A stretch of DNA of 64,000 bases from Paenibacillus xerothermodurans (GCF_002220865.2 NZ_NHRJ02000006.1:62001-126000); one strand, 5' to 3'. Positions 46,126 to 54,333 are shown, counted from the first letter of the stretch. Notes: generated by a model not told the origin, from the letters alone. A program made the numbers and translations.

Positions 46126-46704
46126 GCACTTCTCCTCCTCAGTAGCTGGTCGATTTGAAATAAAAAATCCATCCGAACAACAAAGATGCACTCCCCTAGA
46201 CACTCGGCTGCTGTCGACCATGGCGTCCCCGACGCTTTCAGGCCATGGCTTTGCGTTCCTACACTTCTATAGGTTGCCCTTAACAAGTCGCGTGTTTTTA
46301 GTTGTCGAATAACTGCGGTAAAATCGTCCAATCATCACCATTATGCCAGTCTCGGCCTGTCAATGGCGTTTTTTATTTGTAAATTTTTGATATAGGGCCT
46401 AAAAAATGGATGAGCATTGGTTTCACCACCCGGGTCGTTAGTAGCAGCGCATGACACTGGTAAAATAATGTAAATAATTGTTCCTCTTTTGATAATATAT
46501 TCCATTTTAACCTATTAATTTTAAAAAAGATATACTTTTTCATGAATAGATTGTCGTACCAATTTCCTATACCGCGAATTTTCGCACCACCGTGCTGCGC
46601 TATGAGCAAAAAGACCTACTAGTACTTTTACAGCTGGAAACGTCTCCTAAAAAATTCATGTATCAACACAGGTGGAACCGCACCTTGCATGTGCCGTACA
46701 ACAC
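46126..46704 (-). promoter_or_regulatory. Leader and candidate promoter region of the NRPS operon
   Basis: This AT-rich gap has no supportable gene. On the minus strand a perfect TTGACA lies at 46358-46363, with CATAAT (46340-46345, preceded by TG) only 12 bases downstream, too close for a standard promoter, so the real -10 is unsure. The leader of about 200 bases contains a nested inverted repeat at 46218-46248 (CCATGG arms around GCGTC/GACGC). No ComA box was recognised. A 78-codon minus frame at 46373-46609 has no ribosome site or recognisable product. Confidence 0.4.
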
Positions 46705-46741
46705 AAAAAAAAACACCGTCTGACAATATCTGTAGACGGTG
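46705..46741 (-). terminator. Intrinsic terminator of the hydroxyacid dehydrogenase gene
   Basis: Perfect 8-bp stem CACCGTCT / AGACGGTG with a 12-base loop, then nine T on the minus strand, about 55 bases after the stop. It also insulates the NRPS operon downstream. Confidence 0.92.
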
Positions 46742-46795
46742 ATTGTTCGGTGATCTATATTACGTGTCCTGCCCACGTTCGCAGTACTGCCGACT

Positions 46796-47803
46796 TCACG
46801 CCATGGTTGCCAGCATGTCTTCAGTGACCTGATACCGTAAGGGTTGTCCGCGGGTGAAGCACTCAAATTCCTCTGCCGCCACCACTCCCATGCGGGCGAC
46901 TTCCAGGCCCAAGCTCCCTGCGATATGGGGCGTAAGTATCACATTATCCAGCCTAAGCAGCTCACTGTCGTCCTGCACAGGTTCCGGATGCGTGACATCC
47001 AACACCGCGGTCCGCGTCGGCACCTCACGCAGTGCTCGGATCAAATCCGCCTCCACCACCTGGGCGCCCCTGCCGGTATTAATGAACGTGGCATGAGGCA
47101 GCATTTTGTCGAAGTGCTCGCTGCGCAGGATGCCGACCGTTTCCGGAAGATTTGCCAGGTGATTGGAAATTGTGTCACACCGGCGGAATAAATCGACCAA
47201 ATCCGTTTTTCGGACGCCTAATTCTGCCGCTGCCGCGTCAGGCAGGAACGGATCAAACACGTCGATCTCCAAATCGGAGGCGCGCAGCAGACCGATGACC
47301 TTGCGGCCGATCATGCCCGCTCCGATGATACCAACTCTCGCTCCATAGTTTCCTGGATACAGGTTCATCAATCGTCTGGCTTCTGCATAACCGAGTTTGT
47401 ACTGCCTGGACGTTAAAAAGTAACCTTTGTTGGCGAGCACGATCTGCGCTGCGGTATATTCCGCCACCGGCACGGCGTTCGCCGCCCAACTGCTTACCAG
47501 AATGACGCCACAGGACAAGAATTGCCTGGCGAAACGCTGCACCGAGCCGGCCGCGTAGAACAACGCTTTTAAATTGGGGAACCAGGTCCGGATCTCAGCT
47601 GCGGTGAAATGGGGGATGCCCCAGGTGGAAAAAGCGACTTCCACATCCTTGAGCGCCTCGGCATGGTGGCGTGCGTTATGCCTGTGGATGTACTCCGAAT
47701 ACAGATTCACTGTCTTTTTCAAGCGACGCATGGTACTCTCATCGAACACGCGCGTAATATACTTGTTGTCCGGTTCAGCCAGAAACACCGCTTTTATGCC
47801 CAT
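46796..47803 (-). CDS. D-isomer-specific 2-hydroxyacid dehydrogenase
   Basis: 335 residues. Central Rossmann domain with VGIIGAGMIGRKVIGLL (residues about 147-163) and the NAD-binding acidic residue in VFDPF. Catalytic Arg/Glu/His set: NTGRGAQVV, TAVLDVTHPEPV and LTPHIAG. The family reduces 2-keto acids to D-2-hydroxy acids or oxidises phosphoglycerate; the substrate cannot be told. GGAGGA ribosome site 8 bases before ATG. It is a single gene just upstream of the NRPS operon in the same direction, but separated by a strong terminator, so a link to the lipopeptide is not shown. Confidence 0.88.
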   Translation of the reverse strand: MGIKAVFLAEPDNKYITRVFDESTMRRLKKTVNLYSEYIHRHNARHHAEALKDVEVAFSTWGIPHFTAAEIRTWFPNLKALFYAAGSVQRFARQFLSCGVILVSSWAANAVPVAEYTAAQIVLANKGYFLTSRQYKLGYAEARRLMNLYPGNYGARVGIIGAGMIGRKVIGLLRASDLEIDVFDPFLPDAAAAELGVRKTDLVDLFRRCDTISNHLANLPETVGILRSEHFDKMLPHATFINTGRGAQVVEADLIRALREVPTRTAVLDVTHPEPVQDDSELLRLDNVILTPHIAGSLGLEVARMGVVAAEEFECFTRGQPLRYQVTEDMLATMA

Positions 47804-47971
47804 TGGATGGGTCCTCCTTCAGTGAATGTTTTAGTAAGCGCTTTCCATTACGGAAAGGGGCTTTTTTGCCATAATACCTTACCTGTCATGATAATATGCC
47901 GGAAAGGGGCAGGACCATGCGAAGTTATTTGATTCAGGCAGTTCTGCGGCCGCGGCTGAGCGCGCACGGAA

Positions 47972-48364
47972 TCAGACGAACTTGCTGCGCAATTCGGCCG
48001 GCAGTTCACGGCTTTTCCGCGTCTCCGAGTCCATCGTCACACAAGTCACCATCGCGTCAGCGCACAGTTCACCCCGTTGGTTAAAGATCATTTGCTCCAG
48101 CACATAGCTGCTCCGCCCCATCCTACTGGGCCGCGTGTAGATGGACAGCTTGTCTCCCTGCCGGCACTCCTTGCGGTAATTGATGTTGACATTGACAGTC
48201 ACGGTTTGAATGCCCATTTGCAGGAACACATCATACGGCAGCCCGGCGCGCTCGTACCATTCCTCCCGGCCCCACTCCAGGTACTCCAAATACTTCGCGT
48301 TGTTCACATGCCCGTTCATATCAATTTCCGTCGAGCGGACTATGATGTCCAGTGCGACCTCCAT
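47972..48364 (-). CDS. Hotdog-fold acyl-CoA thioesterase
   Basis: 130 residues of the 4HBT (YbgC/FadM-like) family. The hallmark is the N-terminal IVRSTEIDMNGHVNNAKYLEYLEWGRE, in which the Asp after the second strand acts in hydrolysis and NNAKYLEY forms the long hotdog helix. It should cleave acyl-CoA thioesters; chain length is unknown. ATG at 48364 has GGGGGA about 7 bases upstream. No close operon partner; 230 bases of AT-rich non-coding sequence separate it from the SagB-type gene, which is upstream on the same strand. Confidence 0.88.
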   Translation of the reverse strand: MEVALDIIVRSTEIDMNGHVNNAKYLEYLEWGREEWYERAGLPYDVFLQMGIQTVTVNVNINYRKECRQGDKLSIYTRPSRMGRSSYVLEQMIFNQRGELCADAMVTCVTMDSETRKSRELPAELRSKFV

Positions 48365-48594
48365 CGTTCCATCCCCCTCGCCTTATAGCTTAGTTCGCCC
48401 CCGCGAGGGAGCTTTCTTCGCCTCAATAAACACAGGTGCTCTACCCGTATGGTATACTGTTTCGCTCACATCACTTTTACCATGTTTCCATGCGCATCGC
48501 AATATGAGTTTGATATATTTTCGGCGAAAAGGATTATTGGAATGATGGCTTAGGTACTTTCACTGTGACAGCTATTGTGCGATATTTATGAAAA

Positions 48595-49392
48595 TTATTT
48601 GCCCCTTGCTCGCGGTCTTCTGTCTTCCAGCCAATCCTCGCCTTCCACCTGGCCCACTGCGGCCATGAGAACGGAAAGATGGTCTCTGCCATCGAGTTCT
48701 AAATATTTGTTTACCTCGCTGTCATACCAAGCCCCAATCGTACAAACACCTAACTGTAATGCATTGCCTAAGATATGCAGCTGTTGGGCAATGTGTCCGA
48801 CATCCCACCAAATATACCGGTATGCCCTCTCGTAGTATTTCGTTTTTGTGCGTGGAATCATAGCTGTCCATACAAAATTGACCGCAGATATCTTCGTCAT
48901 TTCTTGGCCGAGTGTGAATTCATAAGATAGTTCGGACACGTCCTCCAGCTTCAATCCTTCCAATGTCCACTCTTTTACATTGAGATGGTAAAGCCCCTTT
49001 TGCAATCCCTCCACGTTGTTGACCAACAGATAAGTTTCAATCGGGTACAGCGCGCCTGCAGACGGCGTCGTTCTAAGCTGGTAGTCCCCCATATCCGCGG
49101 TGATCCCTTGTGTGCCCCACAACAATTGGTTCAGCACGTTGAGAGAAATAGGCTTGTCTAAAAAATTTCTCCGTGAACGGCGATCTGCTATCACTTCCCA
49201 CAAGTCTGGTGTGGCCGTAAGATGCGGTTCCCCTAAATCCACGCGCACTCTGGCGCGGGGGTAGCCCAGGTAAGTCGGGGGACGCTGCCCTTGCTCATAT
49301 CGCCTGCCGCGCGTCATTGTCTCCAACTCACGCGGTGAATAAGACGTCGCTTGTATAAACTGTTCACAGATTTGCTCCCAGTCCTTGTGCAT
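48595..49392 (-). CDS. SagB-type FMN oxidoreductase (nitroreductase superfamily)
   Basis: 265 residues. The SagB/ThcOx signatures are RRSRRNFLDKPISLNVL, a TTPSAGALYPIE loop (FMN/thiazoline region), an RYIWWDVGHIAQQLHILG helix and a glycine-rich end. SagB enzymes oxidise azolines to azoles in thiazole/oxazole-modified peptides, but stand-alone family members of unknown role are common. No YcaO cyclodehydratase, E1-like partner or precursor peptide is seen within the window. Start set at ATG 49392, 9 bases after AAAGGA; ATG 49401 would overlap the ribosome site. Confidence 0.85.
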   Translation of the reverse strand: MHKDWEQICEQFIQATSYSPRELETMTRGRRYEQGQRPPTYLGYPRARVRVDLGEPHLTATPDLWEVIADRRSRRNFLDKPISLNVLNQLLWGTQGITADMGDYQLRTTPSAGALYPIETYLLVNNVEGLQKGLYHLNVKEWTLEGLKLEDVSELSYEFTLGQEMTKISAVNFVWTAMIPRTKTKYYERAYRYIWWDVGHIAQQLHILGNALQLGVCTIGAWYDSEVNKYLELDGRDHLSVLMAAVGQVEGEDWLEDRRPRARGK

Positions 49393-49537
49393 GGCTACCA
49401 TTCCTTTTAGAGACTTTTGACTTCAACCTGGTCGACAATATATCTATATTTACCTCTTTAACATATTTTCACCAATCTACAGCGTAGTCTATGCAACAAT
49501 TATCTCAGCTCAGGCCGACAGCCGGAGGAACTCACCC

Positions 49538-49566
49538 TTGAACTAAAACTTTTTATTATATATGAT
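49538..49566 (+). promoter_or_regulatory. Promoter of the alcohol dehydrogenase gene
   Basis: TTGAAC (49538-49543) and TATGAT (49561-49566) are exactly 17 bases apart. The predicted leader is about 135 bases and includes an inverted repeat ATGCG...CGCAT near 49620-49638. The rest of the divergent gap to the SagB gene (49393-49537) shows nothing clear. Confidence 0.65.
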
Positions 49567-49706
49567 TGTGTAAGTTATCTGTCAGTCATTATTTCATCTG
49601 CATCGCTGACCGTTCTTCATGCGTTTTTGTATACGCATACAATTCCCTGTTGGACAGTCGAACTGTGCTCAGGTCACCACTACATAGCTTGGAGGGCATG
49701 AAAATT

Positions 49707-50717
49707 ATGAAGGCTGGGCTGTATATCTCGAGTAAAAATGTAGCCGTGGATCAACTGGATAAGCCCATGCTGCAGCCAGGGGAGGCGCTGGTTAAAGTCG
49801 CCTATGCCGGAATCTGCGGCACAGATATGATGATTTACGGGGGCAAGCACCCTAGAGCGCAAGCTCCTTTGGCGATGGGGCACGAATTCAGCGGCGTGAT
49901 AGAGGAGATCAGCGGCCAATCCGATTTCTCGATAGGAGATCGAGTCGTGGTCGAGCCGACGTTGAGCTGCGGCGCATGTGAAGCCTGCAGCGCAGGTGAG
50001 TATCACGTCTGTAAGACGCTCAGGCTCATCGGCATTGATAAACACGGCGGATTCGCGGAATATGTCGCGGTGCCCGTGCATCGGCTGCATCGTATTCCTG
50101 CCGGGCTGTCGGACACTCATGCGGCGCTCGCAGAGCCGCTGGCGGTAGCCGTTCACACTGTGCGGCGCTCGAGCCTTAAAGTAGGCGACACCGCTGTGAT
50201 CCTGGGCAGCGGTCCGATAGGTTTGCTGATAGGGCTCGTGGCGCAGCAGGCCGGAGCGAGCGAAATTATTATTTCCGACATCAGCACCTACCGTTTGGCA
50301 AAAGCACGCCAGCTTGGATTCACCGCATTGAACGCAAAGAGCGTCAACGTCACCCAGCAGGTGGCCGAGCTGACGGCCGGCGCAGGAGCGGATGTAGTGT
50401 TCGAGGCAGCGGGCAATCAGATCACAGCCAAGCAAATGATCGAAACCGTCAGAATCCAGGGGCAGATTGTTGTCGTGAGCGTATACAAACAGCCCCCGAC
50501 GGTTGATTTGGCCGCGATGCATTTTAGAGAGCTCTCCCTGACAACGACAAGGTGTTATAGCCGAGGAGACTTTGAAAAGGCGCTTCGGCTTATGCAGAGC
50601 GGGATGATTGACGTGTCCCCCATGATTTCGCATGAGCTGCCGCTGGAATGGATTGCCGAAGGGTTCGAATTGATGGAAAATCCGGATGTCTCCCTCAAAA
50701 TCTTGTTCAAACCATGA
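49707..50717 (+). CDS. Zinc-dependent alcohol dehydrogenase family protein
   Basis: 336 residues, medium-chain dehydrogenase. Catalytic zinc ligands: Cys in YAGICGTDMMIYGGKH (about residue 37) and His-Glu in MGHEFSG (about 60). The structural zinc is bound by the four Cys of CGACEACSAGEYHVC (about 90-104). NAD site: VILGSGPIGLLIGLVA. It oxidises a secondary alcohol or polyol; the closest look is to threonine/sorbitol/butanediol dehydrogenases, without a firm choice. The long frame starts at 49566, but GGAGGG is 10 bases before ATG 49707, where the conserved N-terminus begins. A terminator follows it. Confidence 0.9.
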   Translation: MKAGLYISSKNVAVDQLDKPMLQPGEALVKVAYAGICGTDMMIYGGKHPRAQAPLAMGHEFSGVIEEISGQSDFSIGDRVVVEPTLSCGACEACSAGEYHVCKTLRLIGIDKHGGFAEYVAVPVHRLHRIPAGLSDTHAALAEPLAVAVHTVRRSSLKVGDTAVILGSGPIGLLIGLVAQQAGASEIIISDISTYRLAKARQLGFTALNAKSVNVTQQVAELTAGAGADVVFEAAGNQITAKQMIETVRIQGQIVVVSVYKQPPTVDLAAMHFRELSLTTTRCYSRGDFEKALRLMQSGMIDVSPMISHELPLEWIAEGFELMENPDVSLKILFKP

Positions 50718-50736
50718 CATAGTAACTACATATGTG

Positions 50737-50776
50737 ACGCCTCCATCCTAATTTATTTGGACGGAGGCGTTTCTCT
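50737..50776 (+). terminator. Intrinsic terminator of the alcohol dehydrogenase gene
   Basis: Stem ACGCCTCC(atcc) / GGAGGCGT with a T-rich tail (TTTCTCTGTT), 20 bases after the stop. Confidence 0.85.
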
Positions 50777-50844
50777 GTTCCCGCCAAGAAAAGCATGAAG
50801 TGAAGCTTCTCGGCCGGGCAGTAAAAGAACCCGAGTGTGAAAGT

Positions 50845-50870
50845 ACGGACCGTCCGTGCTATGATATACT
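50845..50870 (+). promoter_or_regulatory. alkA promoter region with palindrome
   Basis: A perfect-arm palindrome ACGGAC-C-GTCCGT (50845-50857) is followed directly by overlapping -10 boxes TATGAT (50860-50865) and TATACT (50865-50870). No good -35 is present, which suggests activator-dependent or repressor-covered transcription. Confidence 0.45.
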
Positions 50871-50909
50871 GGTCGTATTGCTAACATGATAGACTGAGGA
50901 GGGATAAAC

Positions 50910-51833
50910 ATGGCAGAATTAATCACTGGACATGAAGCGATAAAGGTCGAGATCAGCGTGCCAAAAGAATTCAATTTCGCCCAAAACTGGGGTTATTTGG
51001 CCCGGTGGGCTAACGAATGTATGTTGCACGTAGCCGATACTAAAATTTATAAGCTGATGCCATACAAAGAAGGCCCACTGTTATTGGAAGTGAGCGAAGG
51101 GTGCAACGGAGCTATCGCGGTTGTTGCGAGAGGGCAGGCCTCTCCTGCTGACTTAGATGCCGAGGCAGCCGTTATCCGCTATGTGCGAGAATGGTTTGAC
51201 CTGGACACCGATTTGGCCCCATTCTACGCATTGGCGCAAAACGACGCCTTGCTTCGGCGGGTTGTCGACCAATACCACGGTCTGCGAAATATGGGTATCC
51301 CCGACTTGTTTGAGGCTCTATGTTGGGCGGTGCTTGGCCAGCAAATTAATCTGACCTTCGCCTACACGTTGAAGAGACGTTTTGTGGAGTCCTTTGGCGA
51401 GCATACTGAGTGGAACGGCCGCACACATTGGCTCTTCCCAACGCCAGAACGCATCGCCGCCTTGGAAGTCGACGATCTCACCGCGCTGCAAATTTCAAAA
51501 AGAAGAGCGGAGTATCTCATTGGTATCGCCAAGGCGATGGCCGCCGGAACACTGAGCAAAGAACTGCTGCTCGAGACAGGCAATTGCTCGGACGCGGAAA
51601 AAGTATTGACACAAATCCGCGGCATCGGTCCTTGGACGGCCAATTACGCGCTGATGCATTGTCTAAGGTTCCCGTCTGCTTTTCCTATCGCTGATGTGGG
51701 CTTGCACAATGCGATCAAGCATCTTATGGGCATGGAGAATAAACCAACGATTGAAGTTATCCGTGAGCTCTCGTCGGGATGGACGAACTGGGAAGCCTAC
51801 GCTACATTTTACCTATGGAGAGCACTGTATTAA
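50910..51833 (+). CDS. alkA: DNA-3-methyladenine glycosylase II
   Basis: 307 residues. Removes alkylated bases such as 3-methyladenine as the first step of base-excision repair. N-terminal domain about 1-110, then the HhH-GPD fold: GIPDLFEALCWAVLGQQINLTFA, a helix-hairpin-helix LTQIRGIGPWTANYALM (about 232-248) and the catalytic Asp in PIADVGLHNAI (about 267). GAGGAGGG ribosome site 8 bases before ATG. It stands alone; a palindrome overlaps its promoter. The remnant of a cupin-like gene follows on the opposite strand. Confidence 0.93.
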   Translation: MAELITGHEAIKVEISVPKEFNFAQNWGYLARWANECMLHVADTKIYKLMPYKEGPLLLEVSEGCNGAIAVVARGQASPADLDAEAAVIRYVREWFDLDTDLAPFYALAQNDALLRRVVDQYHGLRNMGIPDLFEALCWAVLGQQINLTFAYTLKRRFVESFGEHTEWNGRTHWLFPTPERIAALEVDDLTALQISKRRAEYLIGIAKAMAAGTLSKELLLETGNCSDAEKVLTQIRGIGPWTANYALMHCLRFPSAFPIADVGLHNAIKHLMGMENKPTIEVIRELSSGWTNWEAYATFYLWRALY

Positions 51834-51850
51834 GCCGTTCCTCGCCACGA

Positions 51851-52139
51851 TCACTCCGGCGGATGGCATAGCATGACTGTTAGGGGTTGAACGCCTGTGT
51901 TTTCCCAGAAAACCTGGCCCACCGCAGCCGGAACAAAAATTTCGTCGGCTTGCGCCACATCCTGCTCGTGTGTGCCGCAAATTAGCCCGTCCCGAGCCCG
52001 AGATCACGATCGCTATTGTGAATCCCCCCGCTCCATCCGCCGCCAAGCCACCAGTGACTTCCAACAGACATTTCGGAACCGGTCGGTCTGTGTGCTGTCG
52101 ATCAAGCTATACTCTTTGCGGCTTGGCGCCCAACATCGG
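51851..52139 (-). pseudogene. Decayed cupin / mannose-6-phosphate isomerase-like C-terminus
   Basis: Two adjacent frames of the minus strand join into a recognisable beta-barrel end. Frame one gives PVPKCLLEVTGGLAADGAGG and then FTIAIVISGSG; frame two continues LICGTHEQDVAQADEIFVPA and ENTGVQPLTVMLCHPPE, ending at a TGA at 51851. The order and wording fit the C-terminal cupin of class I mannose-6-phosphate isomerase (ManA). A third frame just upstream (KEYSLIDSTQTDR) may be more of it. At least one frameshift and loss of the whole N-terminal part make it non-functional. Confidence 0.55.
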
Positions 52140-52169
52140 TGCGGGATTCCGTCGACTACGAGGGAATTT

Positions 52170-52375
52170 ATGAAGAATAGAATTATTTTATTTTTTATTA
52201 ATATGCTCTTTTCTTATGATTTTTTCAGGATGTATCTCAAAAGAATCCTCTCAAGATAAGTTTGTAGTTTGGGGAAAAAGCACGGATAACGAAGAAGTGA
52301 CGAACTCACTAATAAAATGCTTAAAAGACTCAAATGTTGAATATTAACGACAGCCACTTTTTCGTAAATAAATAG
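52170..52375 (+). pseudogene. Decayed small lipoprotein gene, AT-rich
   Basis: An ATG at 52170 behind AGGGA begins MKNRIILFFI, a normal lipoprotein signal start, but that frame loses sense. The neighbouring frame supplies the rest: CSFLMIFSGC (lipobox with Cys) then KFVVWGKSTDNEEVTNSLIK, ending in NVEY and a stop at 52347. A third frame continues with INDSHFFVNK to a stop at 52375. Two indels are needed to join them. The stretch is far more AT-rich than its surroundings, suggesting foreign origin. I do not know the function of the family. Confidence 0.5.
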
Positions 52376-52422
52376 GTGTCGAGTATGGGATGATATTGGG
52401 GGATGTGGGTAACGTAGAGATA

Positions 52423-52460
52423 AACGGCCAAGCAAGGAAATCATCACCCGCCTGGCCGTT
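52423..52460. other. Inverted repeat between the lipoprotein remnant and the SleB-type gene
   Basis: Arms AACGGCCA and TGGCCGTT with a 22-base loop. Only a short T-rich tail follows, so it is a weak terminator candidate. The rest of 52376-52587 shows nothing clear. Confidence 0.35.
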
Positions 52461-52587
52461 TGCAGCATTTTGTTGGTAGCTGAGCTGATACCCGGCAGCC
52501 CGCTTAAAATCAGAGGAGAGCCGTGTATTCAGCCACCATATTCGATATGCGCGCTATCCCGGCATGCGTGCATAGCGGAACATATAT

Positions 52588-53229
52588 CTAATCCGTGAAG
52601 ATGTGGCTGCCGATTGTTTTAATTTGCGGGCGTGCCATGCTCCATAGTGCGGTAGCTATTTTCGGGTTGTAATAATATAGCGCTCCATTGGTAGGATCCG
52701 AGCCATTCAATGCTGCCCGGGCCGCACGATACGCGGTGCTGTTGGGTTGAAGCGAATATTGTCCGTCATCGACCGCCGTAAATTGCCCGGACTGAAAGAT
52801 CACCTCAGTGATCGAGTCGGGAAACTTGGAGGACTGCACCCGGTTTAACACTACGGCACCGACAGCTACCTGACCCTCAAAGGACTCGCCTCGGGCTTCC
52901 GAATGAATGATGCGGGCCAATTGGTCCAGACTGCTTTGTTTTGGTTTCGCTTTTTGTTTCAGCTTTGCCACCGTGGCGTCATCGGCCACCCCGGTCACGG
53001 GCAGCTTATTAGCTGTTTGAAAAGCTTTAACTGCTTTCGCAGTGAGGGAACCGTAATACCCGGTTACCCCCTCTTTAAAATAGCCAAGTGAGCTCAGACG
53101 TTCCTGGATATCAAGCACATGCTCGCTTTGAGTACCTGATTTAATCGGAGCGGCGGACACTGCAGAAGCTGCTACGGTCATCCCTATCGCGCACGCGCAT
53201 AAGGATAAGAGTATCTTAGATGTTTTCAA
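52588..53229 (-). CDS. SleB-type spore cortex / cell wall hydrolase
   Basis: 213 residues from a TTG at 53229, which has GAGGAGG 9 bases upstream and yields a clean signal peptide (KTSKILLSLCACAIG, cleavage near AVSAA). The longer frame from 53283 would put a basic stretch before it. Residues about 30-85 form a peptidoglycan-binding domain (VLDIQERLSSLGYF, GYYGSLTAKAVKAFQ). Residues about 100-213 are the Hydrolase_2 catalytic domain with ARIIHSEARGESFEGQVAVG, where the Glu is the lytic residue. Family members cleave cortex peptidoglycan in germination or wall peptidoglycan. It lies 80 bases after a secreted protein gene on the same strand. Confidence 0.92.
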   Translation of the reverse strand: MKTSKILLSLCACAIGMTVAASAVSAAPIKSGTQSEHVLDIQERLSSLGYFKEGVTGYYGSLTAKAVKAFQTANKLPVTGVADDATVAKLKQKAKPKQSSLDQLARIIHSEARGESFEGQVAVGAVVLNRVQSSKFPDSITEVIFQSGQFTAVDDGQYSLQPNSTAYRAARAALNGSDPTNGALYYYNPKIATALWSMARPQIKTIGSHIFTD

Positions 53230-53309
53230 TTTCCGTTTCCTCCTCTTCTTTTGTGCACCTCGCGTATGTACGTGAAATTCCATTTTCGTTCATGTAGCGG
53301 TATTGTGGT

Positions 53310-54248
53310 CTAATCCCGTAACTGAATCCACGCGTGAAAATCATGGATGGCGTGGCCGTGGAACGGCAGACGGTGCTTCAGCTTCTCATTCACCACGCTG
53401 AGCTCCTGCTTCATATAATTTTTTCCTTTAGGGTGAAATGTGATCGGGCCTTCGTCGGTTTTCACAGTTTCCACAGCAACGATAACCGACTTGCCGTTGC
53501 GCTCCGCTTCGGCGAGCTCATGCTGAACACTGCCCAGGATCGCCGCGGCATTGTCCCGGTAAGCCATCAGTGTGGTTTGATCCAACATACGGATCATCCA
53601 ATTGGATAAGCTGGTCCGGCCGCCATGCCCGTCCGGCACGTCAATCGCTTCAAGCCATACCGGCATGTCCGCTCCGGCTACCAACCCCGGTGTTTCTATC
53701 CGCATTTCTTCTACAAACCCGCTAATGGTGTCCTTCCATAATCCTATCATCGTATCCGTATCCTTGAACCACTCCTTGGTCACATACGGTTCGACATCCA
53801 GATGAATTCCGGTAAAGCGGGCATCCTGAGGCGCGCTGTTGTTGTAGAGTTTGACCCAATGAATTAATTCGTAAAGTTTGACCTGCTTATGACGCAGCGT
53901 CCAATCGGGTGCTCCTCCTAGAGCATGAACTTCGATTCCACGTGCTCCAGCCTGCTGAATAAAGCTTATGTATTCCGACTGCGGGACGTCAGGATCGATC
54001 TGTAAAAACGCAAGATTGATGGAATTTTCTTGAAGAAACTGAAAAGTACTCTCTCTATTCTTCAACAACTCATCCGTTTTCCACAGGTAAGTGGACTGAT
54101 ATAACGCACGGTCCGGTGTCGCTGCATAAGCGCGTTGTCCGGTGCCGTCAGTCATGGTCAGCAGGAACGGGGCCTGCAGCAGGGCGAGGCAGAGAATCGT
54201 TACTTTTGCTAGAATGTGTGGGCGAAATGATTTCTTTTTTCTTTTCAC
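53310..54248 (-). CDS. Secreted protein of unknown function with a barrel-like pattern
   Basis: 312 residues from a GTG at 54248, 7 bases after AGGAG (the frame itself opens at 54299). A basic N-terminus and one hydrophobic helix (ILCLALLQAPFLL) form a signal peptide or anchor. The rest alternates strands and helices as in a TIM barrel: NLAFLQIDPD, GIEVHALGG, and GIHLDVEPYV, which looks like the acidic strand of glycoside-hydrolase-like barrels, with TTLMAYRDNA later. I do not recognise a named family; a carbohydrate- or wall-related enzyme is a guess supported only by the Asp-Glu pair and the adjacent SleB gene. Confidence 0.8.
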   Translation of the reverse strand: MKRKKKSFRPHILAKVTILCLALLQAPFLLTMTDGTGQRAYAATPDRALYQSTYLWKTDELLKNRESTFQFLQENSINLAFLQIDPDVPQSEYISFIQQAGARGIEVHALGGAPDWTLRHKQVKLYELIHWVKLYNNSAPQDARFTGIHLDVEPYVTKEWFKDTDTMIGLWKDTISGFVEEMRIETPGLVAGADMPVWLEAIDVPDGHGGRTSLSNWMIRMLDQTTLMAYRDNAAAILGSVQHELAEAERNGKSVIVAVETVKTDEGPITFHPKGKNYMKQELSVVNEKLKHRLPFHGHAIHDFHAWIQLRD

Positions 54249-54304
54249 AGGCATGCTCCTTCCATTGGCTTTTACATCGGCTTCCAGCCGCGGTAACACA
54301 GTCG

Positions 54305-54333
54305 ATTATAACATTGTTGTTCGTTATTAAGAA
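54305..54333 (-). promoter_or_regulatory. Promoter of the secreted protein gene
   Basis: Minus strand: TTCTTA, 17 bases, then a perfect TATAAT preceded by TG (extended -10), about 55 bases before the start. From 54334 to 54591 no gene or clear signal was seen. Confidence 0.6.

Noticed and set aside
46373-46609. Minus-strand 78-codon frame in the NRPS leader
   Set aside because: No ribosome site and no recognisable peptide; AT-rich non-coding sequence explains it.
49680-50720. Minus-strand open frame (346 codons) opposite the alcohol dehydrogenase
   Set aside because: The plus strand encodes an intact enzyme with all zinc ligands; the reverse frame has no recognisable domain.
52214-52468. 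Minus-strand 84-codon frame near the lipoprotein remnant
   Set aside because: No ribosome site; the opposite strand carries the more meaningful remnant.
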